Source of the DNA: Pomphorhynchus laevis
Taxonomy: Eukaryota > Acanthocephala > Palaeacanthocephala > Echinorhynchida > Pomphorhynchidae
Length of the DNA stretch: 64,000 nucleotides
Direction: 5' to 3'
Assembly (NCBI GenBank): GCA_012934845.2
Contig: WNNJ02001820.1
Location: forward strand, 186,001 to 250,000
Shown here one piece after another: positions 34,485 through 45,310 of this stretch (position 1 is its first letter; the number at the start of each line of letters is the position of its first letter). The position numbers and the translations under genes are program-made. The notes under the pieces are model-generated. The model did no database searches, was not told where the DNA came from, and saw nothing but the letters and a program-made list of their open reading frames with translations.

Positions 34485-35841
34485 AAACTTAGATTACCTC
34501 ATCAACTCTAATTAGACACCGATGTGAAATCGAAATATACTTCCAACTAAAGTCACGCTGTTTGTCAGTAATCGAAGCTTACACTGAGGAGCTATCAGCT
34601 AAATGTTGGGCGATAAGATATGGTTCGGTTTAAGTATCAGCTGGCATTTGAATTGAGCTAATTGTGTGACAAAAGCTCTGCTGTTTCCTACATATGACCA
34701 AAACCTCTTAAGGTTCAAAGATGTATCCCTGTCGATACCCTATTCGTACGAATATCGTTTCTGAAATTTTAGCCTATTGCATAAGTTCCGACATTCAATG
34801 TAGGCACGTTTGGAAGCTAGAGAACGCCTTAACTTGCGCCACAATTTGTTGCGGGACCTAATAGCGTCAAGAAGCTCTCTGTCGAACCAAGAAGGATGGT
34901 CATGCTTAAAATTGCAGGCACGTATCGGTGCAAAGATGTCTGAAATACGCTTCAATTCCTCAAGAAGATCAAAAACTACTGGAACATTCGAACCGAAGTG
35001 AACATAAAGACAATCTCAGATGCCCTTTGGGAAGTTTGCAACTAGTTGACTAGTACCAACACCTACCCAAAACGTTTTTAAAATTGGAGTTTTAAAATGC
35101 CCAGTTAATACCAACAGTCACATAGAGAGAGCACGCAGTGATCGCTATTGCAGATTGGTGCGTAATAACGATCACATGATATATGTTGAACCAGTAGCAT
35201 TTCGAGTAACATAAATTCACTCAATACTTTCCTAATTCCGTAGTGTGATCATGAAAAGATACTTTCTCAGTCTATGTGGGAGATGTTGAAGTCACCTAAA
35301 GGCAGAATCAGAGGATACAAAGATAAACTCAGCAAATGTAGTTTAAGGGAGTCAAATCTGAATTCGTAGGACGGAGAGCGGTAATGGACACAGAATCGAG
35401 ATCGCTGCCCATTTCCCAGTGTAAAAGCAAGATCGTCAAATGACGATCTGATCTCGTCGCGAAAGCAGAAATGTTCGATACCAGGAGATTATTTCGCACA
35501 TATGCGGCTGCCCTACCTCCACGTTTACAATACGAGCGATTCGCCCGTATTAGAAAATAGTTAGGAATTATAACATAATCATTAAAATTTTTTGCATGTA
35601 GCCATGTTTCAGTCATACAAAATACGTCAAAACGTTTTGATTCTACTAGGAATTTAATTCCAGAGAATTGAGCTATAATACTGCGAGCATTTGAATAACC
35701 GACTAAAATGTTCGTATAATTGCAAACTGTGACACGCTCAGTAACGTTTTCAAAGTCAACTAAGTCACCTGAACACGAACTATCACTATTATAGAAGTTT
35801 GACTCTACAGAAGTAAGGGTTTCTACCGGAGAGCCGGACGC
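34485..35841 (-). mobile_element. CR1/Jockey-type LINE, copy 2 (inverted, uninterrupted)
   Basis: This is the inverted partner of 8600-9747 plus 14706-14910. The endonuclease frame (35329-35871) carries GYSNARSI, FCMTETWLHA and AAAYVRNNLL. The linker frame (34740-34955) carries HPSWFDRELLDAIRSRNKLW. The homology passes straight across the point where copy 1 is split, which shows that the Penelope/gypsy block is an insertion there. The copy ends near 34485 before reaching the RT core. Confidence 0.75.
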
Positions 35842-35879
35842 TACTTGACCACCCGAAAATTCCGGACACATTCACACTG

Positions 35880-36575
35880 TTCTTTGTCCTCCATTCTTTC
35901 ACTCATTCTTGGCGACTTCAATATTCGTCTCGAATGCCTTTTCTTCCACTGATTCCATCCGATTCATCAACGTTCTATTCAACTACAATTACAAACTCAT
36001 CTCTACTGCCTCCACATATCTTTGGCGGGGCACTCGATATCATGGCTATCCCCAATCGTTTTACTGCCTAGATCTCACTGTACATCTCCGATTCGGGTCT
36101 ATCCGATCAGTTTCACGTCACCCTTTATTTCACTTTAAACCAATCCCCGCCTCGCACGTCTACCATCTTACGTCGCCCATGGAGAAATCTTAACATCCCC
36201 TTCTCCTCTCTGTCTTACTTAGGTCGTCTCTATCTTCTCCCACAATAACATCTTCCTCTCCTCACGATCTTGCCTTTCTTTTCGACTCTGAACTCACATC
36301 CACTCTCGATCTTCTCTTGTCCCTCAAGCATCACCCTCACCGTCGCTTGCACTGTGCCCCATGGTTTGACATCCAATGCCTACTCTCAAAGCGTCGACTC
36401 CGTCATGCTTTGAGAGTCTATTACCGCTTTCCTCAAACCTGATATTTGCTCGCTCACTCCGTCTCTCCGTGATTCCTATCTTGCTCTTCGCCAGTCTTAT
36501 CTCCACCTACTACGTACTAAATGCAACTCCGTCTATCAACATAAAATCGACATTTCATTCAACATTTCATTAGAA
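35880..36575 (+). mobile_element. LINE fragment: endonuclease end and linker (CT-rich)
   Basis: A pyrimidine-rich, less AT-rich stretch encodes, in several frames, ILGDFNIRLEC (endonuclease Asp-Phe-Asn block) at the start, FDIQCLLSKRRLRHALRVYY in the middle, and a linker DSYLALRQSYLHLLRTKCNS near 36470-36530. These are typical of the EN-RT junction of a CR1/R1/Jockey-like LINE. It differs in base composition from the LINE copy next to it, so it is a separate element. Confidence 0.5.
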
Positions 36576-36598
36576 AAACAGTGATATATATAATATCG

Positions 36599-37300
36599 GT
36601 GCACGGATGTGCTGAGTAAACAACGGTCCAGGATTTCTTATGGAATGCTGCATTTATACTAAATGGGGTTGCTTGATAGACTGGACTTTGATTCACGACT
36701 TTCAGTCACCATGTCACTTCTAGACGACCAATGAGTACCCGGCAACACTCATCAGTAGAATGAGGTACACACTGGTCGTTTCGGTTGCCTGTGTGACATT
36801 GTGAATAAAGGCGTTTCCGACACTTTGCTTAATTGTCTGAGGCTCGTAACCAGATCGAATTGCTGTGCGGACCATCCTTTAACACTAGGCAGAGGTTGTT
36901 GCTGAATTGTCGCTGAACTCGTTGGATCCTTAATGGATACGGCAGGTATAATAGTAGTGCACGGATGTGCTGAGTAGACAACGGTCCAGGATTTCTTTCG
37001 AAATACGGCATTTATACAAAATGGTGTTGCTTGTTAGATTAGACTTTCATTTACGACTTTCAGTCACCATGTCACTTCTAGACGACCAATTAGTACCCGG
37101 CAACATTCATCAGTAGAATGAAGTACTCACTGGTCGTTTCGGTTGCCTGTGTGACATTTTGAATAAAAGCGTTTCCGACACTTTGCTTAATTGTCTGAGG
37201 CTTACGCTCTTTACCAGATCAAATTGCTGTGCAAACTATCCTTAAACACTAGGCCCATGTTGTTCCTGAATTGTCGCTGCACTCGTTGGATCCTTTATAT
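36599..37300 (+). repeat. SINE-like unit in tandem (two ~358-bp copies)
   Basis: Two head-to-tail copies start at 36599 and 36957 with GTGCACGGATGTGCTGAGTA. They share most of their sequence to GTTGGATCC, where each meets an A/T-rich end. Partial copies occur at 40095-40127 and 41160-41325, and inverted pieces at 40583-40640 and 40890-40985. All sit beside TA-rich tracts. No tRNA-type A and B boxes were found, so the promoter origin is open. A MITE is the main alternative. Confidence 0.6.
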
Positions 37301-38583
37301 ATAATGCAATTTTCAAAAGTAACTGACAAACTATTTGTCATTTTCTTTTGAAAATATTTAATGAAAAAAAATTATGAGATTATATACACCATTTAAAACC
37401 CCAACAGGTGACAGTTTGCCCAAGTGACAGTTTAAAACCAATTATTAACTGATATATAGCTGTAAGCAATTTATATGAATCATAGTCAGTAATCACATCA
37501 ACCTATATATATAAATTTCTAAATTGTTGGTATTGGAAAAGCCAGCACTTAAAATTAAACCTTTGTTAATTATCAAAATATCGTCACCAGTTGTAATTTT
37601 ATTTTATGGTTGATTTATTTAAAATCTGTTAATCCGAAAATTTATATATGTCGAGTACGAATTAATGCAATTCAAATTTTTTATATATATATTTGGAGGA
37701 TTCATTGATGAATTTACCGATACTGTATATTTGAATTAATACAAATTATTACTCCAATAAATAGTATTAATATTTATTTGGTATTTATAATACAAATCGT
37801 GCTATGTTAAATTACAAACCATATGTAACAAATAAAAAATAAATTTGCTTTTAACAACTCTAGAGAACAAATATGTCATCGTCAAATATTTTAATTGTAA
37901 GCAGTTACCTGATTAATCAGAACTCTCCTGTTCTATTAATAATAAATAAATCATTACATGCTATCTCAAAGATATCACTGAAAAAATAAAACAATTATAT
38001 CTAATTTCTTGAATATTACTATAAATAGATTCTCGTTTATAGTTGATCCCAAAGTGGATCGATGTGGACCGATGGATTAAGTAAATAATAAACATCCGAA
38101 AATTGGAATATATAATTTATTACGATAGCATATTTAAGCCAAGCGAGGTATTTGACTTCGTTTGGCAAATGTTTGGCTATATTTCTTGAGAGTGAGCTAA
38201 AGTCAAATTCAGAATATTTTGCTTTGAAATATCGGCTTAACATTTCCATTAAACTATGCATTCGTAGACGTTTATTTTTGTAAAATTTAACAACTATTTC
38301 GCGGGTGATACAACTAATTGATATACATCACATGATATTAAAAAGATAATGTCTACTAGAATTAATGCTTTCTAATTTTTAATTGACAACATTAGTTTTC
38401 TACGAAATATTATGAATTCAACCATTAAGCTATCTTTTAAAGTTGTATTTAAAAAACTGTAAGAAAAAATTCAAGGAATACTTCTAATATTCAACGTTAT
38501 TAATGTATAATTGCTATATGGTGTGTTCTATTTACAAAATGGAATATTAAATAGATAAGTTTATTTTAGCTTGTTTCATTAAG
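37301..38583. other. Upstream region of the SDR exon without a recognised gene
   Basis: AT-rich stretch. A 74-codon minus-strand frame at 38037-38261 has protein-like composition but matches nothing I recognise. If the dehydrogenase has an N-terminal exon coding for a membrane anchor, it should lie here or further left. I could not identify it. Confidence 0.35.
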
Positions 38584-38718
38584 AGTGGAAAGATTACGCA
38601 ACATTTAAGTTTCATAGTTTATGCATCTGTCATCGAAATCTTCATGGAACTGTAACTATAATCACAGGTGCAAATAGCGGCATTGGCTACGAGGCAACAA
38701 AGATTCTCGCGGATAGAG
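38584..38718 (+). CDS. Short-chain dehydrogenase (retinol dehydrogenase 11-14-like), first recognised exon
   Basis: The gene encodes a classical SDR that oxidises or reduces retinoid- or steroid-like carbonyls with NADP(H). Relatives sit in the ER membrane. This exon carries the Rossmann nucleotide loop TGANSGIG, preceded by NLHGTVTII and followed by YEATKILADRG. The donor is after AGAG at 38718 (GTTTAC). The 5' edge is uncertain: an acceptor ending TTAAG at 38583 keeps the phase-1 pattern of the other introns, and another AG at 38611 is possible. Joining the five exons gives NNAG, the catalytic Asn in NHLGHF, the Ser in NVSSAAH, and YADSK with the Tyr and Lys, so the active site is complete. 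The upstream anchor exon is missing. Confidence 0.75.
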
Positions 38719-40207
38719 GTTTACTCATAAAGTTGTTTTCTTCCTATTGTAGTTTAATTCATTACAGTTGTTAGTTTTTGCGCGATCAGTTCTTTAATTT
38801 AAAATTCAATTTTCGTATAAAATTTGTAAAGACATGTTTCAGAATAAGGATAGCGTTTGCTTTTGTTTTTAAATAAAAAGATAACCCTAAAATGGATTAA
38901 TTACATCTTCTACAGTCGTTAATTATTGGCACATCTATTATATAGATGATTTTTGTAAAATTTTGATGTAAGCAAACTTTTAAAGAGCATATTTTGAAAT
39001 TATAAAGTAACATACATAAATTATATATCAAAATGTAAATATATATACATATATATAATTGTTGTCCGGTCAAATTGTTGTCCGGGATCCGTAGTTAACG
39101 GTACAGCCATGCATTAACTATATGAAGATAAAATCGGTAAGCATAAAGATAAATAATATTAACGTTGCAGTGCAAGTCCTTTTTCAATTGCTAGAACTTT
39201 TATTATTTTTTAAACAAGAATAGGCAGTGGCTATATATACAGTACCGATTATTTACAGAAGGATCATCTACATTACCTATTATCTTCAGAACCGATTATC
39301 TACTTAACCGCTTTGACTAATACTATATATACTGTGTATATTGCGATAGAACAGAATTTTTGAATATATTGTAAATTTGATAACATTGACCGATTTTTTC
39401 TTTAATTAGATTAAAAATTCACATATCTACGTTGTAAGGACTGTCAACAATAAAACATTGACAAATCTTACCAGGCTTAAAATTGTCTACAAAACTGTTT
39501 TTCTTTCTTTCAAATTATAGAAACTAATCAGTTAATTAATCCGATAACTGATTAATCAATAATTGACCAATAATTAATCAAATTGATCAAATGTGATCAA
39601 TTTGATCAATTATTTATTCGTGTAATTATAGTGTTTGATGGTTTGCTACTACTATAATAAAATTCATTGCTAAATTTGAATATTCAAATCGGCTGTTCCA
39701 CTTCAATATGTAACATGACAGTTATTATCATAATTTGGATCTTAAAGTATAATGCAGTGCTAACATACATATATGTGAATTGTTGTAATGCAAACCATTG
39801 GCACAATCCCCTTATATATTCAAAATTCTGATTATTAAACTGATTACAATTGTTAAATTGACGAAATCCTGCTAAGAGGCAAAACGATTTCAAAAACATG
39901 TTCCCATCTTCTGTTTTCCACATGTTAACACTGTAACAAACGTCTTTGATGATCACATACAACAATACTACCTTTTTATATGTGACTATATATAGTTTTA
40001 ATTCATTAATTCGTTTTATCAACTCGAATAAAAGCAAATTCAAAACTAGTCTCACCCTAGTTTTGAAATAAAAAATTCAAAAAGAATATATATATAATAG
40101 TAATGCACGAATGTGCTGAGCAGACAATATATATGTATATATATGTATATTTCCATATTATCAAATTGTTGCACTGCTGCTGGGACCCTCACGGAGTACT
40201 CATATGT

Positions 40208-40331
40208 ATTCATAAATATTAATACACCAGCTTTAATAGAGAGATATTAACTTTATTCAAAACGTTTCAATAAACGTTTTGAATAAAGTTAATATCTCTC
40301 TATTAAAGCTGGTGTATTAATATTTATGAAT
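40208..40331. repeat. Perfect palindrome, two 60-bp arms and a 4-base loop
   Basis: The left arm (40208-40267) and right arm (40272-40331) are exact reverse complements, separated by CAAT. The transcript of the SDR gene would contain a 60-bp perfect hairpin. No coding capacity. Confidence 0.9.
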
Positions 40332-40538
40332 ATATATTTGTATATATAGAAAGTATCAATAGAGTTATTTGAACCACAGCTATCTATTGAATATTGAATT
40401 GTGTTACTAACGAAGGGGTAACCCGAAAACGTTTTTAAATAAAATTGCAAAAGAAGCTTGGTTTAATTTTATATACTTACCTATTTTGATATATATGTAT
40501 ATATACATATATATACCGATATATATATACATATATAT

Positions 40539-40715
40539 ACCGATTCAAACGAAACTCTTATGATTATATATATAAGTTCACCCTACTGATGAGTGCTGCC
40601 GGCTACCATCAGCTCGTCTAGGAGTGATAAGGAAGTCTGCTCTGCATGTAATCGAACTCCGGTTTTTGGCAAAATCTACGATTATATATATAATAAGAGT
40701 TTCGTTTTAATCGGT
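40539..40715. repeat. MITE-like hairpin element carrying a SINE-like piece
   Basis: The ends are inverted repeats of about 34 bp: ACCGATTCAAACGAAACTC on the left, GAGTTTCGTTTTAATCGGT on the right. Both continue into TA runs. The interior contains an inverted fragment of the 36599-37300 repeat family. A foldback transposon that captured the SINE-like sequence, or a SINE inserted between the arms, are both possible. Confidence 0.5.
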
Positions 40716-41159
40716 ATTTCTCGAGATTGCGATTAGCAATTCGTTCCATATGTTTGTGTAGGTGTTTCAAACAGCATATTCTTTATGATGAAAGTTTGCA
40801 GGCTAAAGAATTGCAAATTGTAGGATTAAAGAGCTAACGACACCCACAATTTAAGCTAGATGTCGGAAATGCATTTTCACAATGTCACAGAGGCAGCCGA
40901 AACGGCGTGTGATAGTTCATCTTACTGACGATGGCTACCGGCTATCACATGACCGTCTAGGAGTGACGAAAGTTTGCAGGCTAAAGAATAGGCTCGATTC
41001 AGACACCTACATACATATTTCTTGAGATTCTATATATTTTCTCATTTTGTTTTTATACTGTTGCTTCGGATTTTCCGACTGAAAGCAAAAGACCATGGCA
41101 ATTTATTTGGACGTTTCGCATTTACAGAATTGTGTATTTAAGCTGTTAAAATTATATAT

Positions 41160-41325
41160 ATGGAGTACTCGGCAACACTCATCAGTAGAATGAAGCACCA
41201 ACAAATTGTTTCAGTTGTCTGAGTGGCATTGTGAATGAAGGCGTTTCTGACACATTGCCTTATTGACTAAGGCTTACGCTGTTTACCAGATCGAATTGAT
41301 ATGCGGACCATTCTTAAACATAGGC
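41160..41325 (+). repeat. Partial copy of the SINE-like family
   Basis: It matches the middle of the 36599-37300 units: GAGTAC-CGGCAACACTCATC, then GTGAATGAAGGCGTTTC, then CAGATCGAATTG. It lacks the unit's 5' part and is flanked on the left by a TATATA tract. Confidence 0.55.
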
Positions 41326-42009
41326 ATTATTATATAAAAGGTGATTCTCAATAGTTTGGTTTGCATGTTTTTAATACAACAATTCAGATATATATATGTT
41401 AGCACTAGATATATATCCCAATATAAGGTTAATATGTCTTATATCGCTAACAACAATACTATATAAATTATAGGAACTAAGAAAGTGGTAGAGTGAAAAT
41501 TTCTTATTGCAAAACGATCATTGTATTTCGACAGTTCCTGTTATCATCTTCATTATTACAAAAGTTTTTTTTTCATTCTTGTAAATTTATAGAAAATGTA
41601 AGAAGAAAGAAATTAATATTTATATTAATTTAATTAATAATTTAATAATTTAATAATTATATTAATTTAATATAAAAATTAATATTTTTATACAATAATA
41701 TCAATTTAATATCAGATTAGTCTAAATTATTTAAATTATAAATTCCAAATAACGCATCCGTGCATGATATTTATACGCATACGTGATCCGTCGTTAAATT
41801 GCGTTTGCGACGAAAAAAATTATAACTTGATAGAACAATGATTTATTCTAGTGATATCCTTTCATTTTGCTTCAAACAAATGTATATATTTACATATTTT
41901 TTTTATCTTAGTGGTATATTTAAGCTATATACATTAATTTACTGTTTCGCAATTTACACAAGCCTTAACATGAAACTGCTTCCGTAAATTGAGTACTTCT
42001 AATTTATAG

Positions 42010-42201
42010 GATCAAAAGTCATAATGGCATGTCGTTCAGAATATAAAGCAAAAATGGCTAAGGACATTATGTTGAGAGAAAATATAAATCGCGACATCGT
42101 GGTTGAAATAGTAGATGTATCCAGTCTTGCTTCTGTTCGATCATTTGCTCAGAGAATTTGTTCGCAATACGATAAAATTGATATTTTAATAAATAACGCA
42201 G
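42010..42201 (+). CDS. SDR exon 2
   Basis: The acceptor is TTATAG. Translation begins [18 protein letters not shown], where ACR is the usual cofactor-specificity strand of this SDR group. It continues to [19 protein letters not shown] and ends in the DILINNAG block. The exon is 192 bases, with phase 1 at both ends. The donor is GTATCA at 42202. Confidence 0.85.
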
Positions 42202-42254
42202 GTATCATGTTAAATTATTGGCCAAGCATTTTCTTTTTTTCATTTTCTTTATAG

Positions 42255-42410
42255 GCGTAATGACGGATTCGTGTCTAAGTGAAGACGGTTATGAAATTCA
42301 CTTTGCTACGAATCATCTTGGCCATTTTTTGTTGACAAATCTCTTACTTGATAAACTAAAAAAATCTCCAGATGCTAGAATTATAAATGTGAGCTCAGCT
42401 GCTCATTTGA
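42255..42410 (+). CDS. SDR exon 3
   Basis: It follows a 53-bp intron (42202-42254, GT...TATAG). It encodes [20 protein letters not shown], then [17 protein letters not shown] and [11 protein letters not shown], which carries the catalytic Ser. Its 156 bases have phase 1 at both ends. The donor GTAAGT at 42411 is a strong match. Confidence 0.88.
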
Positions 42411-43164
42411 GTAAGTTAATGATGCTTGATTTGCATATTATCGTAATTTTCAAACAACATTGAACGATTCAGCATTAATTATAAATATAAGAACACTAAG
42501 TATGCACTACAGTAATCATTTAGCGCTAATGTGATTTGCTTATAAGAAGCTCGAATGGGTCTTGTTTGTAAGTTCAGAAAAAATTGTAAAATTATATTTT
42601 TAAAATTATTATCTCCAAGTTTAAATTTAGCACATTATTATTTTACGCCTTTTGCCCGACATGTATTAAAATTCCGAATACAAATGAATTAATGATTTTG
42701 TCACGAACAAAATAACTTAATCAAATCAGTTAAGTGAGTCTTAGTAACTTTGTACTATATATAAATTTTAAAAACAAAATATTTTAATCTTAACATATTC
42801 TATAATTCACTATTTTATAAGTAAACAATTTAACTTTATTTTTTACGAATTGATTAATGTATAATTTACATTTTGTATTAAAATAGAGGTTAGCAGTCAT
42901 TTTATTAGGTTTTGGCTACTATTGCTCAACACAACATAGTTGCGGTCTAAATATTAATGCGATTTCCCCTTTGCAATTTAGTTATTTGGATTAATATCTT
43001 ATTATAATACAAAGTATTTGTCTATTGAAAGTATATTGTCCGTCTTTTAAAATTTATTTATAGTACCCTAGTTTAAAAAATGTATTATTTAAATTATTTG
43101 AATTATTGTCGAGAAAGCCATATCATTACATATGCAATTCGTAAAATTTCGTTAAAGTATTATA

Positions 43165-43282
43165 ATTAATATTATTTGGTATGAATGCTCATGCATAAAT
43201 AAATTATTTTTAGATTTATTTAAACGTAACAGTAATTTTACTTACGCTTCTTTAATATCTACTAAATCTAGATTTGTATAAA
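43165..43282 (-). mobile_element. Penelope-like fragment (left of RLE element B)
   Basis: Its minus strand matches the RT block around 11090-11130 (TACAAATCTAGATTTAGTAG). Further left it matches the C-terminal tail region near 14080-14105, with the sequence between them lost. It is the downstream half of the relic whose upstream half lies at 45025-45310. Confidence 0.6.
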
Positions 43283-45024
43283 GCGCCAGGATCAGAAATC
43301 CTGGCGCAGTTCTTTTGACGATCGACGCAGATAATGCATTTAATAGAATTAACAGACCAACAGCTCTTATTAACATTTCTCGCATATGTCTGTCGATGTC
43401 TACAGTATTACACAACCTCTATGATAGTCCATCCCAATTATCGATTAGAAATGAATTTATAACATCTTACGAAGGCTTCACACAGGGCGATGTACTAGCA
43501 ATGTCTGCTTACGCGGTAGCAACCATACCGCTATTACAGGGCATCAAAGACAATTTCCCTCGTATCAATCAATTCTGGTACGCAGATGATGGTAATTTAG
43601 TCGGTGAACCTAATCAAATCTACAATTCATTCAAATTTCTATGCGAACACGGATCTGCTTTTGGATTCAATATAAATAAGGAAAAGTGTGTGCTGCTAAC
43701 TACACATGATAAAGCCTCTGCTATGTACTAACTATTTAAAGACCCAGGAATAAAAATCGCCGTCGATGGAACCATAGTATTGGGTGCTCCGATCGGTGAT
43801 AATAATTATATTCACAAAACGATAAGCTCCAAAATTTCTAAATACTGCTTACTTGTTGATCGTTTAGCTGACGTCGGTGTTATTGATTTACAGGTAAGCT
43901 ATGCTAGTATGACCAGAGCTTTGCAGCATAAATATATACACATGCAACGAACGACGAATTGTTTAAATAGCTGGTTCGATGAATTAAATAATATTATTCA
44001 GCGTCGCTTTGACGAACTTTTTAATTTGAACTCAACAAATGACAATTCAATGTGGCCATTATTTTCGCTCCCATCAAGATACGGTGGTCTAGGCATAGTT
44101 GACCCACGAGTCACAGCGCAAGTAGAGTTCGAAAACTCTGAGAAGCTATGTCTTCCTTATTTAGCCGGCTTGTATGGGGTTGAGTTAAAGGCAGAGCAAG
44201 ATAAGTATATTTCCCAGATACGCACATCAAAAAACGAGATACACAAATCCCTACTTATGGATAAGCTATCTGATTTAGATAAAACGGCTTTATGCATATT
44301 GAAGCACCAACATTGCCCATGCGGTAAACGAACATCACTGGCACACTCACTAACTTGTCCAACTGGAGGTTATTCTTCGATTAGACACGATTTGATTCGT
44401 GATATATTATCCAATACCATGACCAAAATTTGCGATAATGTCCAGACAGAACCAATATTGAAATCAGTTCACCATAGTATTGTGTTCGAGCGCACAAGCA
44501 CTTCTAGAGATCATGATGCACTTTTAGACATTGTTTGCTATGAATTTTACGGAGGTCGTTCTGAGCGAACTTTATTCGATACATGCGTATTCAACGCATT
44601 CGCGCCGTCTAACCTCTGGAAGTCAACAACGTCCGCCTTTGAATTTTACGAAAAACGAAAAATCGCAAAGTATCAAGAGAGAGTCATACTAATAGAGAGA
44701 GGGCAAATTTTTCGCCATTAGTGTTTTCCTGTTTTGGTGGTGAAAGTAAATCGTCGGTGACGATAATTCAGCGCATTGCTCATAAATTGGCAATTAGAAA
44801 AAGACACACATACGTAGAGGAATTGACACGCCTTCGGTCAACAATTGGTATACAACTGGCTCGCTCAATTTCTTTATGCGTTCGGGGTGCCCGTTCTGCT
44901 CGCAATCGCCCTGCGCACTAAATTAAAAGTACACTATTTTTTAATTATTTGGCGCATCAATGTTTTGTGTTTGTTTGTAATATTTGAAGTTCTTATAAAA
45001 AATATTCTCTCTCAAAAACAAAAA
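43283..45024 (+). mobile_element. RLE-type non-LTR retrotransposon, element B (5'-truncated)
   Basis: It starts at a 10-bp hairpin (43283-43307) and enters directly into the RT core. The Cys-rich N-terminus seen in elements A and C is missing. RT, finger, nuclease and tail are present in order. It ends about 100 bases after the last codon, where Penelope-like sequence resumes in the opposite direction. It is the best-preserved copy of the family's C-terminal half. Confidence 0.7.
43307..44921 (+). pseudogene. RLE retroelement pol: RT, CxC-H-C finger, restriction-like nuclease
   Basis: The frame at 43315-43731 carries the RT core: TIDADNAFNRINRPTALI (first Asp), EGFTQGDVLAMSAY and FWYADDGNLVG. 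After a stop, 43780-44721 continues with VSYASMTRALQHKY, then the CPCGKRTSLAHSLTC finger (CX1CX7HX3C) and IRHDLIRDIL. ALLDIVCYEF and TLFDTCVFNAFAPSN follow, which I read as the Asp pair of a PD-(D/E)XK fold. A last frame to 44921 gives IGIQLARSISLCVRGARSA. One in-frame stop and one frame change break the protein. In R2-type elements such a nuclease cuts a specific target. Confidence 0.7.
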
Positions 45025-45310
45025 TTATTTAATCTATATTTATACCCTTTTGACAGCATTTTCCTTAATCCACTATTCTCAATTAATTCTAGATTATGGG
45101 TACATATATGTTCATTTTTTTTATCAAAATAAACACGTCTGCAATTGCATTCTGTTTCTATAATATTACTAATATCACCGTTACATATCGCTTTCAATTA
45201 TCTATTAAAATTACAAATTTTTCGTTCTAATGGCCGTAACAGTTTATGCCGTATTTTATGAATATATTTATTTAAATCTGATTCTATTATTTCTTTACTT
45301 TTAAAAATTC
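45025..45310 (-). mobile_element. Penelope-like fragment (right of RLE element B)
   Basis: On the minus strand, ETECNCRRVYFDKKNEHICT and LRKMLSKGYKYRLNN match the block ahead of the RT in copy 1 at 10244. Together with 43165-43282 it brackets RLE element B, with about 700 bp of the Penelope-like gene missing at the junction. Confidence 0.7.

Larger units (their letters stand above)
38719..42009 (+). other. SDR intron 1 (3.3 kb, repeat-rich)
   Basis: It starts GTTTAC and ends TTATAG. It holds a 124-bp palindrome, a hairpin repeat at 40539-40715, pieces of the SINE-like family and long TA tracts. The 123-codon minus frame at 39684-40055 is unrecognised and probably chance. Confidence 0.65.

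Noticed and set aside
38037-38261. 74-codon minus-strand frame as an exon of a second host gene
   Set aside because: No homologous family recognised and no convincing splice sites around it.
39684-40055. 123-codon minus-strand frame in SDR intron 1
   Set aside because: Hydrophobic, low-complexity composition from AT-rich DNA. No recognisable domain or splice partner.
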